Source of the DNA: Rhizobiaceae bacterium
GTDB lineage: Bacteria > Pseudomonadota > Alphaproteobacteria > Rhizobiales > Rhizobiaceae
Assembly (NCBI GenBank): GCA_017643495.1
Contig: JAEPNK010000002.1
Span: 1,322,157 to 1,386,156, forward strand
Reading direction: 5' to 3'
DNA: 64,000 bases
Shown here: in pieces, positions 1 to 9,025 of the stretch
Numbering within the stretch: the first letter of the stretch is position 1
Layout of the letters: each line of letters begins with the position of its first letter
The notes under the pieces: model-generated
The model's database searches: none
What the model was told of the DNA's origin: nothing
What the model saw: the letters and a program-made list of their open reading frames with translations, nothing else
Made by a program: the position numbers and the translations under genes

Positions 1-67
1 AACTGCTCCGCATTTGTATGTCTCTTAAACCCAAAATTCATTCGTCTGCTTTAAGGTCGCTCCCGAT

Positions 68-1555
68 ATGTTTGGATTGCTGGGTAAATTTGGCAGGGAC
101 AAGAGCGCCAACATGGCGATTGCGGCTGCCCTTTTTTCACCGGTGCTGTTTGGTGGCACGGGTCTCGCGGTCGATTACGCATTTTTCTACAACAAGAGTG
201 CCAAACTCCAGCATGCAGCCGATCTGGCAGCACTTGCTGCAGCCAAGGAACTCGGCATTGCCGGCACCAGCGAGGAACAGATCCGCTCTGTTGCCAGCAA
301 TTACGCCAAGTCGAATTTCGCCCGGGCCACCGGCCAGTCGGATATTGCAAGCATGATGAAGGTCGAAACTTCGGTTTCTCCGGACCGGTCCGGCCTCAAT
401 GTCGCGATTGCCTATACATGGGCACCGTTTTTCGCGCATACGTTTGACGGCAAGGTTCTGCCGATCCGTGTCAGCGCGAAAGCCGTCCTTGCATCGCAGG
501 CAAGCATCTGCACTCTTTCCCTTGATACGTCTGCCCGCGGCAGCCTGTCCCTGACCGGAAAATCAGCCATTCGTGCCCGGGACTGTACCGTGCAGGCAAA
601 TTCTGCCGATACCCAGGCCCTGCAGGTTCCGGTAACCGGCAAGATCCAGTCCGAAACGACCTGTGTCACCGGTGGCTATGCAGGCCTGACAACAAGCTAT
701 GACCCGAAGCCCCTGACAGACTGCCCGGCAGTCAGTGATCCGCTTTCCAACCGCTCGTTCCCCACAAAAACAAGTTGCGACTTCAAGGAAGTATTGGTGG
801 CGGACAAGCGAAAAACACTGCAACCCGGTGTATATTGCGGCGGCCTGTTCATCACGCAAGATGCCGAAGTCACGTTCCAGTCTGGTACCTATACTTTCAT
901 CGATGGCGATCTTGATATTGGCGGCGGCTCAACAGTGAAGGGCAAACGGGTAAGCCTGTTTTTCAGGCAAAACTCCCGCCTCTTCGTGCGCAACGCCAGC
1001 ACGCTCGACCTTTCCGCGCCGGAGAACGGTTCGATGGCCGGCATGCTGGTCGCAGCCCATCCTTCCAACGATCCTGACCTTGTTTTCGAAGTACAAAGCG
1101 ATGACGCCAAGGACTTCACAGGCCTGATCTACACCCCCAACAACACGTTCAAGCTGGGGGATGATGTGGACGGCGATGGAGAATGCGACCTTTTCAATGA
1201 TCCGCCACTACCTGAATTTGTACGTGTCGGACTTCAGGCACTTGGAATCAATATCGAACTCAATTTTGGCCGAGGCAACGATCCCTTGCTCGAAATTGGC
1301 ATTGGTCGCGGCGCTGGCAATAACGAGGAATGGAAAGACCTTAACAACGGCAAGAAAAGCCGCCCCAGTCTGAATGACCTTGTGGGGTGCCTTGCCAATG
1401 TCGGCCAGTATTCCGACTGGACAGCCATTGTTGCCCGCAACGTGCTTGTGACCTCGGGCGTTGATCTTGTCCTGAACGCCGATTACGCAGGCTCGGAAGT
1501 GCCGGTTCCTGCTAACAATGGCGTGATAGGCACCCGTACACGCCTTGCAAACTAG
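68..1555 (+). CDS. TadE/TadG-like Flp pilus-assembly family protein
   Basis: A 495-residue protein with an N-terminal membrane segment (about residues 15-37, after KSANMAIAAALFSP) of the kind found in putative Flp pilus-assembly TadE/G-like proteins; the following YNKSAKLQHAADLAALAAAK stretch is typical of that family. The remaining 400 residues are predicted to lie outside the membrane. The middle part (about 160-350) is rich in short beta-strand-like repeats and GVYCGG/GTYTF motifs. Residues 366-374 read DVDGDGECD, which resembles a calcium-binding loop. No other tad gene is in the window, so this looks like an isolated TadG-type protein. The family call is good; the role in pilus assembly is inferred. 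Confidence 0.75.
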   Translation: MFGLLGKFGRDKSANMAIAAALFSPVLFGGTGLAVDYAFFYNKSAKLQHAADLAALAAAKELGIAGTSEEQIRSVASNYAKSNFARATGQSDIASMMKVETSVSPDRSGLNVAIAYTWAPFFAHTFDGKVLPIRVSAKAVLASQASICTLSLDTSARGSLSLTGKSAIRARDCTVQANSADTQALQVPVTGKIQSETTCVTGGYAGLTTSYDPKPLTDCPAVSDPLSNRSFPTKTSCDFKEVLVADKRKTLQPGVYCGGLFITQDAEVTFQSGTYTFIDGDLDIGGGSTVKGKRVSLFFRQNSRLFVRNASTLDLSAPENGSMAGMLVAAHPSNDPDLVFEVQSDDAKDFTGLIYTPNNTFKLGDDVDGDGECDLFNDPPLPEFVRVGLQALGINIELNFGRGNDPLLEIGIGRGAGNNEEWKDLNNGKKSRPSLNDLVGCLANVGQYSDWTAIVARNVLVTSGVDLVLNADYAGSEVPVPANNGVIGTRTRLAN

Positions 1556-1632
1556 GCTTGATCATCATATTTGACCGGTCCCTTCCGCAATGAGCGCACC
1601 AGTTACGGTGCGGCGAAGCAAGGAACGCGACA

Positions 1633-2268
1633 ATGGACAGTTTCGCCCGGCACATGTTCACCCCGCTTGTTCAGGCAGAACAGGAAAAGGACGGCATTCG
1701 CGAACGTTTCGAGAAAATGTATCGAAACCGCTTCACCGGCGATCTTGACGAACAGGCAAAAGCCTTCATCGAAAGCCGGACCTCCTTCTACATGGCCAGC
1801 GTTTCCGAAACCGGATGGCCCTACGTTCAGCATCGTGGCGGCCCGGCCGGGTTTCTGAAAGTGATCGGCCCGTCAAGGCTCGGCTTTGCCGATTACCACG
1901 GCAACCAGCAATATGTCTCGAAGGGCAACCTGCGCCACGATGACCGGGTATCGCTGATATTGATGGATTATCCCCGCCAGGCCCGGCTGAAGCTGATCGG
2001 CCACATGCAGATGGAAGAGGCCGGGGATTTGCCCGAACTGGCCGAACAGCTTGCAGTCGCCAACCAGGGGCCGGTGGAGCGGATTGCAACGATTGAACTG
2101 GCCGCGATGGACTGGAATTGCCCCAAATACATAGAACCGCGATACACACGCGATGAAGTAACTGCGCTTGTTTCCCCTCACCTTGCAAAACGTGACGGCG
2201 AGATTGAAAAGCTCAAAACCCGCCTGCGCCAGTTGGGTGAAGACCCGGATCGCATTCTGGCCGACTGA
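1633..2268 (+). CDS. Pyridoxamine 5'-phosphate oxidase-family flavoprotein
   Basis: A 211-residue protein of the PNPOx-like split-barrel FMN-binding family. The core is FYMASVSETGWPYVQHRGG (about residues 52-70) followed by GFADYHGNQQYVSKGNL, the usual layout for this family's flavin pocket. The C-terminus has a short helical tail. The start is supported by AAGGA eight bases upstream of ATG. The substrate is unknown; members of this branch are often annotated only as pyridoxamine 5'-phosphate oxidase family proteins. It lies upstream of a persulfide-dioxygenase-like gene and a rhodanese, so a redox or sulfur-stress role is possible but inferred. Confidence 0.8.
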   Translation: MDSFARHMFTPLVQAEQEKDGIRERFEKMYRNRFTGDLDEQAKAFIESRTSFYMASVSETGWPYVQHRGGPAGFLKVIGPSRLGFADYHGNQQYVSKGNLRHDDRVSLILMDYPRQARLKLIGHMQMEEAGDLPELAEQLAVANQGPVERIATIELAAMDWNCPKYIEPRYTRDEVTALVSPHLAKRDGEIEKLKTRLRQLGEDPDRILAD

Positions 2269-2406
2269 TGCCGTGTGGAAGTCTCCAGAGACTTTTTCAA
2301 ACCGCGGTGGCATCCCGCACGGCTTCGGAATTTCACATCGGGGAATGAGCAGGAACAATTTGGTCACTGATCAGTTCGTAAAGGAACAGCAATTGATGGT
2401 GACACA

Positions 2407-3330
2407 ATGAGTATCAAGGAAAATCCCGAAACTGCGTTTACCCGGACAAGTGCAAGCAATGGCAAGGGTTCGCCCGAAATTGCCGGCTTTTATGAACCGG
2501 ATACGGGAAGCTGCCAATATGTCTGCATTGATCCCGAGACCCGGGCCACAGCACTGATCGATGTGGTTCTGAACTTTGATCCCGTTACATGCTCAACAAA
2601 TACGCAAGCAGCCGACCATATTGTTGACTTCGTCCGGAACGAGGACCTCAAGGTCGAATGGATACTCGACACCCACCCGCATGCAGACCATTTCACGGCA
2701 GGTGCTTACCTGAAAGAAATATTTGATTGCCCGACAGGCATCGGGGAGAAAACCTGCGACATCGCAGAATTGTGGCGTGACATTTACAACCTGCCTGACG
2801 CTTTCTCGCCACGGGATGACTTCGACCGCCTGTTTGCAGATGGCGATACGTTCAAAATCGGCAACCTGGATTGTAGCGTAATGCTGTCTCCGGGCCATAC
2901 ATTGGGTTCGGTCACATATCGAACGGGCACTGACGCCGCTTTTGTGCATGACACATTCATGCATGTGGATTCGGGAACCGCCAGAGCAGATTTCCCCGGC
3001 GCTTCAGTGGATGAACTCTTCGACAGTCTCCACGCAATTCTGGATTTGCCCGACAAGACGAGGCTTTTCATCGGACATGACTACGGAACTGATGAACGCC
3101 ATGAACCTGCCTGGGAAGCCACGGTAGCTGAACACCGGGCAAACAATATTCATGTCGGTGGCGGTGTCAGCAAATCGGAATATGTGAAAATCCGAACCGA
3201 AAAGGATCAAGGACTGACCATTCCAGACAGAATGCTCTACGCCTTGCATGTCAACTTGCGTGGCGGGCGGCTGCCGGAGGCTGAACCTGACGGTCACTCC
3301 TATTTCAAGATTCCCGCCAACAGGTTTTGA
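2407..3330 (+). CDS. MBL-fold metallo-hydrolase, persulfide dioxygenase (ETHE1/Blh)-like
   Basis: A 307-residue metallo-beta-lactamase-fold protein. The metal motif THPHADHFTAG (HxHxDH) is at about residues 94-104, with a later SPGHTLGS histidine and the GHDYG motif at about 222-226. This pattern and length fit the ETHE1/Blh persulfide dioxygenase group, which oxidises glutathione persulfide to sulfite. The next gene encodes a rhodanese only 13 bases downstream, the classic partner for persulfide detoxification. No sulfide-quinone reductase or ArsR-type regulator is visible nearby. The fold is secure; substrate assignment rests on family resemblance and the neighbour. Confidence 0.82.
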   Translation: MSIKENPETAFTRTSASNGKGSPEIAGFYEPDTGSCQYVCIDPETRATALIDVVLNFDPVTCSTNTQAADHIVDFVRNEDLKVEWILDTHPHADHFTAGAYLKEIFDCPTGIGEKTCDIAELWRDIYNLPDAFSPRDDFDRLFADGDTFKIGNLDCSVMLSPGHTLGSVTYRTGTDAAFVHDTFMHVDSGTARADFPGASVDELFDSLHAILDLPDKTRLFIGHDYGTDERHEPAWEATVAEHRANNIHVGGGVSKSEYVKIRTEKDQGLTIPDRMLYALHVNLRGGRLPEAEPDGHSYFKIPANRF

Positions 3331-3343
3331 AAGGAAAATGCAC

Positions 3344-3733
3344 ATGAAAACCGAGAACACCGGGAACGGTACACTTGAGACATGGACAGCAGATGAAGTC
3401 TCATCAGCGTTTGAACGCGATGAAATCATTCTGGTAGATGTCAGGACACCACAGGAATACATGCTGGAACACATACCCGGCAGCCTTCTGCTTCCCATGG
3501 CGGAATTCAAGCCTGCAAAACTCCCTGCAGGCGCAGACAAGCCGGTTATCCTGTTTTGCGGTTCATCCAAGCGGTCGGGCAAACTGGCCGGTAGCCTGCT
3601 TGAAAACGGTCATGAAACGGCCCGACATCTGGAAGACGGGTTTGCTGGCTGGAAAAAAGCCGAAAAGCCCTATGCGACAATTGATTTGCCGACCGGCAAG
3701 CCAAAAACGGAAAACGCTGACAAGAAGAATTGA
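3344..3733 (+). CDS. Rhodanese-like domain protein
   Basis: A single-domain rhodanese of about 129 residues. It shows DVRTPQEYMLEHIPGSLLLP early and the active-site loop ILFCGSSKRSG, where the cysteine would carry the persulfide. The chosen ATG follows AAGG (3331-3334) at normal spacing; an in-frame ATG at 3338 is the alternative, but is very close to the ribosome site. It lies 13 bases after the MBL-fold gene and is almost certainly co-transcribed with it, suggesting a two-gene sulfane-sulfur handling unit. The last 20 residues are lysine-rich and polar. Confidence 0.85.
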   Translation: MKTENTGNGTLETWTADEVSSAFERDEIILVDVRTPQEYMLEHIPGSLLLPMAEFKPAKLPAGADKPVILFCGSSKRSGKLAGSLLENGHETARHLEDGFAGWKKAEKPYATIDLPTGKPKTENADKKN

Positions 3734-3788
3734 ATTTTCCCGGTATCGGGTTTCGCGTCCAGCTGCATTGTAACAGAATGAAACGGTG

Positions 3789-5030
3789 TTAATTGCTGAC
3801 GTCTGCTACCGGAATACGAATTGAGAATGACGTGGTGCCATTCTCACTCACCACCTCCATCTTCCCTTGATGGGCGGCAGTAATTGAATGGGCAATAAAC
3901 AAGCCTAGCCCCAAGCCTTCACTCTTCGTTTTCCCACCGCGTTGATAGGGAAGAAACATTTCGCGTTTCACTTCTTCAGGAATTGGCTTTCCGTAATTGG
4001 TAACGCTTATTGTCAATTCATCATTTACACGATTTCCTTCAACACGAATTTCTTTACCGGGAGCTCCGTGGTTGATGGCGTTGGAGATCAGGTTTGACAC
4101 CGCTTGAGCTAACCGCGAAGCATCACAAAACACCGGATTCCCTATTGAAAAATTCAGTGATATTTCAGTGCCTGGGGAAGCGAGTCTGACCTCTTCAACA
4201 ACCTGGCCTATACGTTCAGCCAATGGTGCATTGGATTTCGGTTCGATTTCAATACCATCACCCAATCTGGACTTGGCATGCATCATCATGTTGTCAATCA
4301 ACTCGTTCACCCGGCGAAGTGAGGAGCGCATGTGGGGCAGGATTGACTGGGCTTTCCCGGTTAATGCTTCCTTGGTCAGCTGCCGAAGCCCGGCACCAAG
4401 TGCCGCCACAGGGTTGCGCAGGTCATGTCCGAGAATGGCTACAAACTCTTGCTGTACTTCGGCAAGTTTTCGTTCTTTCTCGATGAGTCGGTCCTGAACG
4501 GCCAGTTGTTCCTCGGCTTCGAGTGTTTGACTGATGATATTGGCAAACATGTGAAGCATGCCAAGAACACGGGGGTTTTTGACATCCCGCGGCTCTATGT
4601 CGATCGCACACAATGTACCAAAAAAGCTGCCGTCACTGCGATTGATCGGGATGGAAACATAGCTGACAATCCCGAACTTTGCTGCAATCGGATGATCTTG
4701 GTAAATTTCATCTGTTTCCACATCGCTAAAGATCACCTGCTCGCCGGTATCACGCACAGTCTGGCAGAATGTCGACTGGATCTCTATTTCATCACCAGAA
4801 GCAAGGCCGAAATTCAGTTCGTCGACTGTTTTGCAAGCTACCCAGCGGTCTCTTGTTACCCTGGCGATGGCTGCAAAGCGCATGCTGGTTGCCTGAATGA
4901 TTGTCTCCAGGACTGTCTGAATAAGATCACTGTTTGTCAGGATTTCGATATCAGTCTGAAAGTCATGCTTTCCTTCCAGAAATACGGAATTGTCTTGAAG
5001 CACAGCTTTTGCAGGCGTGTTCTCAGCCAT
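3789..5030 (-). CDS. GAF-domain sensor histidine kinase
   Basis: A cytoplasmic sensor kinase of about 413 residues from the chosen ATG. A GAF domain occupies roughly residues 25-165, followed by a short coiled linker, a HisKA-like domain with the H-box FVAILGHDLRNPVAAL, and an HATPase domain with N-box NLISNAINHGAPGK and G-box GLGLGLFIAHSI. No membrane segment is visible, so the signal is probably cytosolic. No response regulator gene adjoins it, making it an orphan kinase. In-frame ATGs at 5063 and 5108 would lengthen it; MAENTPAK (5030) was preferred because a GGGAAAG site precedes it. Confidence 0.88.
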   Translation of the reverse strand: MAENTPAKAVLQDNSVFLEGKHDFQTDIEILTNSDLIQTVLETIIQATSMRFAAIARVTRDRWVACKTVDELNFGLASGDEIEIQSTFCQTVRDTGEQVIFSDVETDEIYQDHPIAAKFGIVSYVSIPINRSDGSFFGTLCAIDIEPRDVKNPRVLGMLHMFANIISQTLEAEEQLAVQDRLIEKERKLAEVQQEFVAILGHDLRNPVAALGAGLRQLTKEALTGKAQSILPHMRSSLRRVNELIDNMMMHAKSRLGDGIEIEPKSNAPLAERIGQVVEEVRLASPGTEISLNFSIGNPVFCDASRLAQAVSNLISNAINHGAPGKEIRVEGNRVNDELTISVTNYGKPIPEEVKREMFLPYQRGGKTKSEGLGLGLFIAHSITAAHQGKMEVVSENGTTSFSIRIPVADVSN

Positions 5031-5309
5031 CGAAACTATCTTTCCCGGAATTACCCCTAACATTGAATACCACCGGCACTCACCACAGCCAAATTTTAAT
5101 TCAGGCAAATGATGTAAAACACGTTGGAATTGTCTGGTTCAGTTGAAATCCGGCAATGCTTCAATCCCACAAGTATACATTTGATGATATTTTTCCGGTA
5201 TCATGCCTGAACCGGCCTCAAGAAAAAGCCGGTCCTGTGCCACAATGATGCCACCGCAGCACATGCCAAAAGACGGAAGATATCACTCAAAAATGTATGG
5301 GTGGAATGA

Positions 5310-5386
5310 TGGTAGCGGGAGAGGGACTTGAACCCCCGACACGCGGATTATGATTCCGCTGCTCTAACCACCTGAGCTACCCCGCC
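5310..5386 (-). tRNA. tRNA-Met (anticodon CAT), elongator type
   Basis: Read on the minus strand, the 77-base sequence folds as a full cloverleaf. It begins GGCGGGGTAGCTC, has the anticodon loop ATCATAA (anticodon CAT) in the stem GCGGA/TCCGC, the T-loop TTCAAGT, and ends with an encoded CCA. The acceptor stem is seven pairs with two G-U pairs. It lacks the unpaired first acceptor pair expected of initiator tRNA, so an elongator methionine tRNA is most likely. A lysidine-modified isoleucine tRNA also carries CAT and cannot be fully excluded by eye. Confidence 0.93.
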
Positions 5387-5394
5387 AAGGAAGA

Positions 5395-5410
5395 CGTGAA
5401 CGAGTTCACG
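5395..5410. promoter_or_regulatory. Inverted repeat just upstream of tRNA-Met
   Basis: CGTGAAC and GTTCACG form perfect 7-base arms around GA, starting 9 bases from the tRNA 5' end. In the precursor RNA this could form a hairpin in the 5' leader; as DNA it could be an operator. Function is not known. Confidence 0.35.
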
Positions 5411-5568
5411 GCATCGCGGTTTGCTGGCGATGCAGGCGGCATATAAGGAGCAAGGTGACTGCCTGTCAAGCGCTTCTGCCAACCTGCACCAAACATTATT
5501 TCAAGACTGCCGTCCCATCCCCGCCATCTCATGTCCCCTGCCAAATCCCGGCAAAAGTTGCAGGCCGG

Positions 5569-6456
5569 TTACCACAGCCAGGCCGCCCCGCGCACGCCCG
5601 AACTGTCACCATGCCGTGGCCGGACAATCGGCGTGTCGAACCGGTCGGTAAAGACATGCGGCGCGACGGCACCGGGCAGGTCATCATAAAGGCTGGATAT
5701 GTTGGACATGCCGCCACCCAGCACAATCACATCCGGATCGACAATGTTGACAAGCATCGCAATGCCACGGGCAAGCTGGCTGACATAGCGCGCACCGGCT
5801 GTTCTGGCATCGGGCGTATCGCTTGCAAGAATCCCGGCAACAGACAGTCCGGATGTTTTTCCGGCTATTGCATCATGGGTGCGCACAAACCCCGGTCCCG
5901 ACACATAGGTTTCGAGACACGCCCGCCTGCCGCACCAGCATTCATTGCCGGGCATTTCTTCCGCCATCATCGGGGCCAGCGGTGTGTGACCGAATTCACC
6001 GGCGATCCCGCCCCGGCCGGTCAACGCCTTGCCGTCAATGGCAATGCCGCAACCACAGCCCGTACCAATAATGATGCCGGCAACTGTGCGCGCGCCCTCG
6101 CCTGCCCCGTCCACCGCTTCGGATACCGCAAAACAATTCGCATCGTTTTGGATGCGAACCTCCCGACCGAGCATTGCACACAAGTCCTGTTCAAGCGGCT
6201 TGCCGTTCAGCCATGTCGAATTGGCATTTTTGACAAGCCCGGTTGCAGGTGAAATCGTCCCGGGTATGCCGAAACCGACCGTGCCTGTCCGGCCGGTCCG
6301 GCTTTCAGCTTTTGCGACCAGTCCGCCAACCGCTTCCACACTGGCGCGGTAATCGTTCTGCGGCGTGGCGATGCGTTCGCGAAGCAGGGTTTTGCCGTCA
6401 TCATCAAGGGCAATGATCTCGAGCTTTGTACCGCCCCAGTCAATGCCGATACGCAT
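5569..6456 (-). CDS. ROK-family sugar kinase (fructokinase/N-acetylhexosamine kinase type)
   Basis: A 295-residue ROK protein. The N-terminal ATP phosphate-binding motif is GIDWGGTKLEIIALD. The second ATP motif is GTGCGCGIAIDG, and the zinc-binding ROK signature reads GEFGHTPL then CWCGRRACLETYVSGPG (about residues 160-192). All zinc ligands are present, so an active kinase is expected. Substrate cannot be fixed; the group includes fructokinase, glucokinase and N-acetylglucosamine kinase. Its ATG overlaps the mnmA stop (TGATG), so the two are translationally coupled, although no metabolic link to tRNA thiolation is evident. Confidence 0.87.
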   Translation of the reverse strand: MRIGIDWGGTKLEIIALDDDGKTLLRERIATPQNDYRASVEAVGGLVAKAESRTGRTGTVGFGIPGTISPATGLVKNANSTWLNGKPLEQDLCAMLGREVRIQNDANCFAVSEAVDGAGEGARTVAGIIIGTGCGCGIAIDGKALTGRGGIAGEFGHTPLAPMMAEEMPGNECWCGRRACLETYVSGPGFVRTHDAIAGKTSGLSVAGILASDTPDARTAGARYVSQLARGIAMLVNIVDPDVIVLGGGMSNISSLYDDLPGAVAPHVFTDRFDTPIVRPRHGDSSGVRGAAWLW

Positions 6457-7676
6457 CAGGCAACCACTTCGCTACCGGAAACCTCACGCGAAAGAACAGT
6501 GTCCAGCGCCGCTTCAATACCGGCCTCGCGTTCGGTCCGGTCGATGAAACCGCCGCCGAGTACGCGCGCATCCTCGCTGTCATCCTCATAGAAGACACAG
6601 GCCTGACCGGGCGCGATCCCTGCTTCCCCGCCGACAAGGTCGACACCAATCCGCCCTTGAGCATCAGGTGGATGCAACACGGCCTCAATCGGCGGGCGTG
6701 TCGAACGGACCTTGGTAAAGATGGTGACCCCTGCCGCCGGAATGTCTTCCAGCGGGCCGTCACCCAGCCAGTTCACATCGCGAAGATACAGTCGCCGTGT
6801 ATCAAGCGCCTCTTTCGGCCCGACAATCACGCGCGCATTTTTCGCATCAAGATGAACAACATAAATCGGCTCGCCGGTTGCCACGCCTATGCCCCGCCGC
6901 TGGCCGATCGTATACTTGATGATGCCCTCATGTTCACCCAGTACCCGTCCGTCAATATGGACAATCTCTCCATGCCGGGCAGCTTTCGGCTCCAGCTTGT
7001 TGATGATGTTCGTGTACTTGCCCTGCGGCACGAAACAGATGTCCTGGCTGTCCGGCTTCTCGGCAATTTCCAGACCGAGATCAAGGGCGAGCTGCCGGGT
7101 TTCCGATTTCGGCAGGTCACCAAGCGGAAAGCGCAGGTAATCAACTTGTTCCTGCGTCGTCGCAAACAGGAAATAGCTCTGGTCGCGGCCATGATCCCTC
7201 GGGCGGTAAAGCGCCCGTCTGCCGGTTGCCGGATCAGCAAGGCGAGAGCGGATATAATGCCCGGTTGCAAGGGCATCCGCACCAAGCTCCCTGGCGGTTG
7301 CCATCAAGTCGGCAAACTTCACCGTCTGGTTGCAGGTGACGCAGGGAATGGGTGTCTCGCCCGCAATGTAGCTCTCCATGAACGGGTTGATCACCTGTTT
7401 GCGAAACCGGTCTTCATAGTCGAGGACATAATGCGGAATGCCAAGCGCTTCCGAAACCCGTCTGGCATCATGAATGTCCTGGCCCGCACAGCAGGCGCCC
7501 TTGCGCCGTATCGCTTCGCCATGATCATACAATTGCAGGGTCATGCCGACCACGTCATAGCCCTCACGGGCAAGCAGTCCGGCAACCACGGAAGAATCCA
7601 CACCACCGGACATCGCCACCACAATGCGGCAGTCCTCCGGCCGACCGGGCAGGTCGAGGGAATTGAGTTCAGTCAT
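6456..7676 (-). CDS. mnmA: tRNA-specific 2-thiouridylase MnmA
   Basis: This 406-residue protein catalyses 2-thiolation of U34 in Lys, Glu and Gln tRNAs, using sulfur relayed from IscS-type donors. The PP-loop is [13 protein letters not shown]. The two catalytic cysteines are in [11 protein letters not shown] and [10 protein letters not shown], and the [12 protein letters not shown] motif is present. Length matches alphaproteobacterial MnmA. The start at 7676 has GGAG at good spacing; a longer in-frame start at 7751 lacks a ribosome site and adds an unconserved leader. It is followed by an overlapping ROK kinase. Confidence 0.96.
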   Translation of the reverse strand: MTELNSLDLPGRPEDCRIVVAMSGGVDSSVVAGLLAREGYDVVGMTLQLYDHGEAIRRKGACCAGQDIHDARRVSEALGIPHYVLDYEDRFRKQVINPFMESYIAGETPIPCVTCNQTVKFADLMATARELGADALATGHYIRSRLADPATGRRALYRPRDHGRDQSYFLFATTQEQVDYLRFPLGDLPKSETRQLALDLGLEIAEKPDSQDICFVPQGKYTNIINKLEPKAARHGEIVHIDGRVLGEHEGIIKYTIGQRRGIGVATGEPIYVVHLDAKNARVIVGPKEALDTRRLYLRDVNWLGDGPLEDIPAAGVTIFTKVRSTRPPIEAVLHPPDAQGRIGVDLVGGEAGIAPGQACVFYEDDSEDARVLGGGFIDRTEREAGIEAALDTVLSREVSGSEVVA

Positions 7677-7848
7677 TTTCTTCTCCAAACATGCGCTGGT
7701 AAAGGCAGCGCCGATGAAACTTGTCTGCCTTATAGTGGAAGCAGGCCGCATTGCCTAGGCCCGCAAACACCGGTTTGCCGATCGTGAAAGGTGACGGGCT
7801 GTTCACAGCAACTCACGCTTGTGTGCGCAAACGTGATGCCCGGACCTC

Positions 7849-7875
7849 TTGGTTTACATGCGCCGCGCATATAAT
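7849..7875 (+). promoter_or_regulatory. Putative sigma-70 promoter of the marR gene (leaderless)
   Basis: A perfect TATAAT at 7870-7875 lies 8 bases before the ATG at 7884. A weak -35 (TTGGTT at 7849, or CTTGGT one base earlier) precedes it at 15-16 bases. The expected +1 falls at about 7882, so the mRNA would carry practically no 5' leader, and no ribosome site is visible before the ATG. Confidence 0.5.
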
Positions 7876-7883
7876 TTGCCTGC

Positions 7884-8447
7884 ATGACAAACCTTCGCTC
7901 ACAGAACATTTTCGGCGCACTTGCCCTTGCTGTCTCGGATGAGATCCTCAACACCGTCCATGACGGAGTGCCTGACAATTTTTCTCCCGCTGGCCTGGCC
8001 CTGATCGGGCATGTTCCCGGCATCAGCATTGAGGAATTGAGCCACGGATTGAACCTTTCCCATGCGGGCACGGTCCGGCTGATTGACCGAATGGCCACAG
8101 GCGGGCTGGTGGAGCGGCGCCCCTCGCCAAGCGATGGCCGCGCAGTCGAACTTCACCTGACACGCCCGGGCAGGGAAATTGAACAGAAAATCCTTGCCGG
8201 CCGCCGCAACATTCTGCGCGGCGTATTTTCTCAACTGGACAAGGAAGAACAGCAAGTGCTGGCCCGCATATCGGAGAAGTTGCTCGGGAAAATGGTCCGC
8301 AACGAGGTACACGCCCTGAGTGTATGCCGTTTGTGCGATGCCTATTCCTGCCGCAATTGCCCGGTCGACAGCGAACTTGAACGGTTGGAAGCACAAGATT
8401 ACCCGACTGCCCCGACATCACGGGACACGCATATTTCCAAGCTCTGA
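7884..8447 (+). CDS. MarR-family transcriptional regulator with C-terminal cysteine cluster
   Basis: A 187-residue winged-helix protein. The HTH region is roughly residues 45-100 (SIEELSHGLNLSHAGTVRLIDRM, then the wing VERRPSPSDGRAVELHLT). The C-terminal section carries CRLCDAYSCRNCPVD, four cysteines within 15 residues, which could bind a metal or act as a thiol switch. It probably starts on a leaderless transcript. The membrane protein gene starts 25 bases downstream in the same direction and is the likely target or partner. The ligand is unknown. Confidence 0.86.
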   Translation: MTNLRSQNIFGALALAVSDEILNTVHDGVPDNFSPAGLALIGHVPGISIEELSHGLNLSHAGTVRLIDRMATGGLVERRPSPSDGRAVELHLTRPGREIEQKILAGRRNILRGVFSQLDKEEQQVLARISEKLLGKMVRNEVHALSVCRLCDAYSCRNCPVDSELERLEAQDYPTAPTSRDTHISKL

Positions 8448-8472
8448 CAGATTTTCATGAAAGGATAATGAA

Positions 8473-8946
8473 ATGAGCAACACCACCCCTCCCCTCAACA
8501 TTCAAACGCTTGGCATGATGTTTGTTGCAGGTTTTTTTGCAACCCTTGCCTTTGACTTGTGGGGGCAGATCATCAGTCCGGCACTGGGCTTTGCAAACCT
8601 GTCACCGCACGGCCTTGCGCGAAGCCTGCTTGGCACATTCGGCCTGCCAAACGGAAACTTTGCCGGATACTTCATGCACTTCTATCTGGTCGGACTGATC
8701 GGTTACCCGGTTGGTTGGCTTTATGTTTTCAAGCCATTGTGGAACCGCATTATTGGAACCGGCCACTGGTTTGTGCCATCGGCAATTTACGGATTCGGTC
8801 TTTGGGTATTCGCAATTGGCGGCATCACCGCAATTGCCGGACTTCCCCTTTTCCTAAACTTCACAGGCATCACCTGGGTAGCCCTTGTGGGTCATGTCCT
8901 CTACGGCATTGTTCTGGTAGCGGTTCTGAACCGTACGCAAGCATAA
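8473..8946 (+). CDS. Conserved membrane protein of unknown function
   Basis: A 157-residue hydrophobic protein with about four membrane-spanning segments (around residues 12-32, 62-84, 98-124 and 132-152). It has an AAGGA ribosome site and lies 25 bases after the MarR gene, so the two form an operon. The sequence has no catalytic motif that I recognise. Given its partner, it may be an inner-membrane protein induced by the MarR ligand, but that is inference only. Confidence 0.75.
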   Translation: MSNTTPPLNIQTLGMMFVAGFFATLAFDLWGQIISPALGFANLSPHGLARSLLGTFGLPNGNFAGYFMHFYLVGLIGYPVGWLYVFKPLWNRIIGTGHWFVPSAIYGFGLWVFAIGGITAIAGLPLFLNFTGITWVALVGHVLYGIVLVAVLNRTQA

Positions 8947-9025
8947 CTCCCGATTGCCGGAACCGGCATCAGAAAACCCGCCGCCCGGTCCGGGCGGCGG
9001 TAAATTTCATTGGACAAGGTCTCGT

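Noticed and set aside
5205..5240. ACCGGC/GCCGGT inverted repeat downstream of tRNA-Met
   Set aside because: Loop of 11 bases and no T-run on either strand; not convincing as terminator or operator.
6426..7787. 453-codon open frame on the plus strand
   Set aside because: It lies wholly opposite mnmA, has no ribosome site or recognisable domain, and its composition mirrors the real gene's third-base bias.
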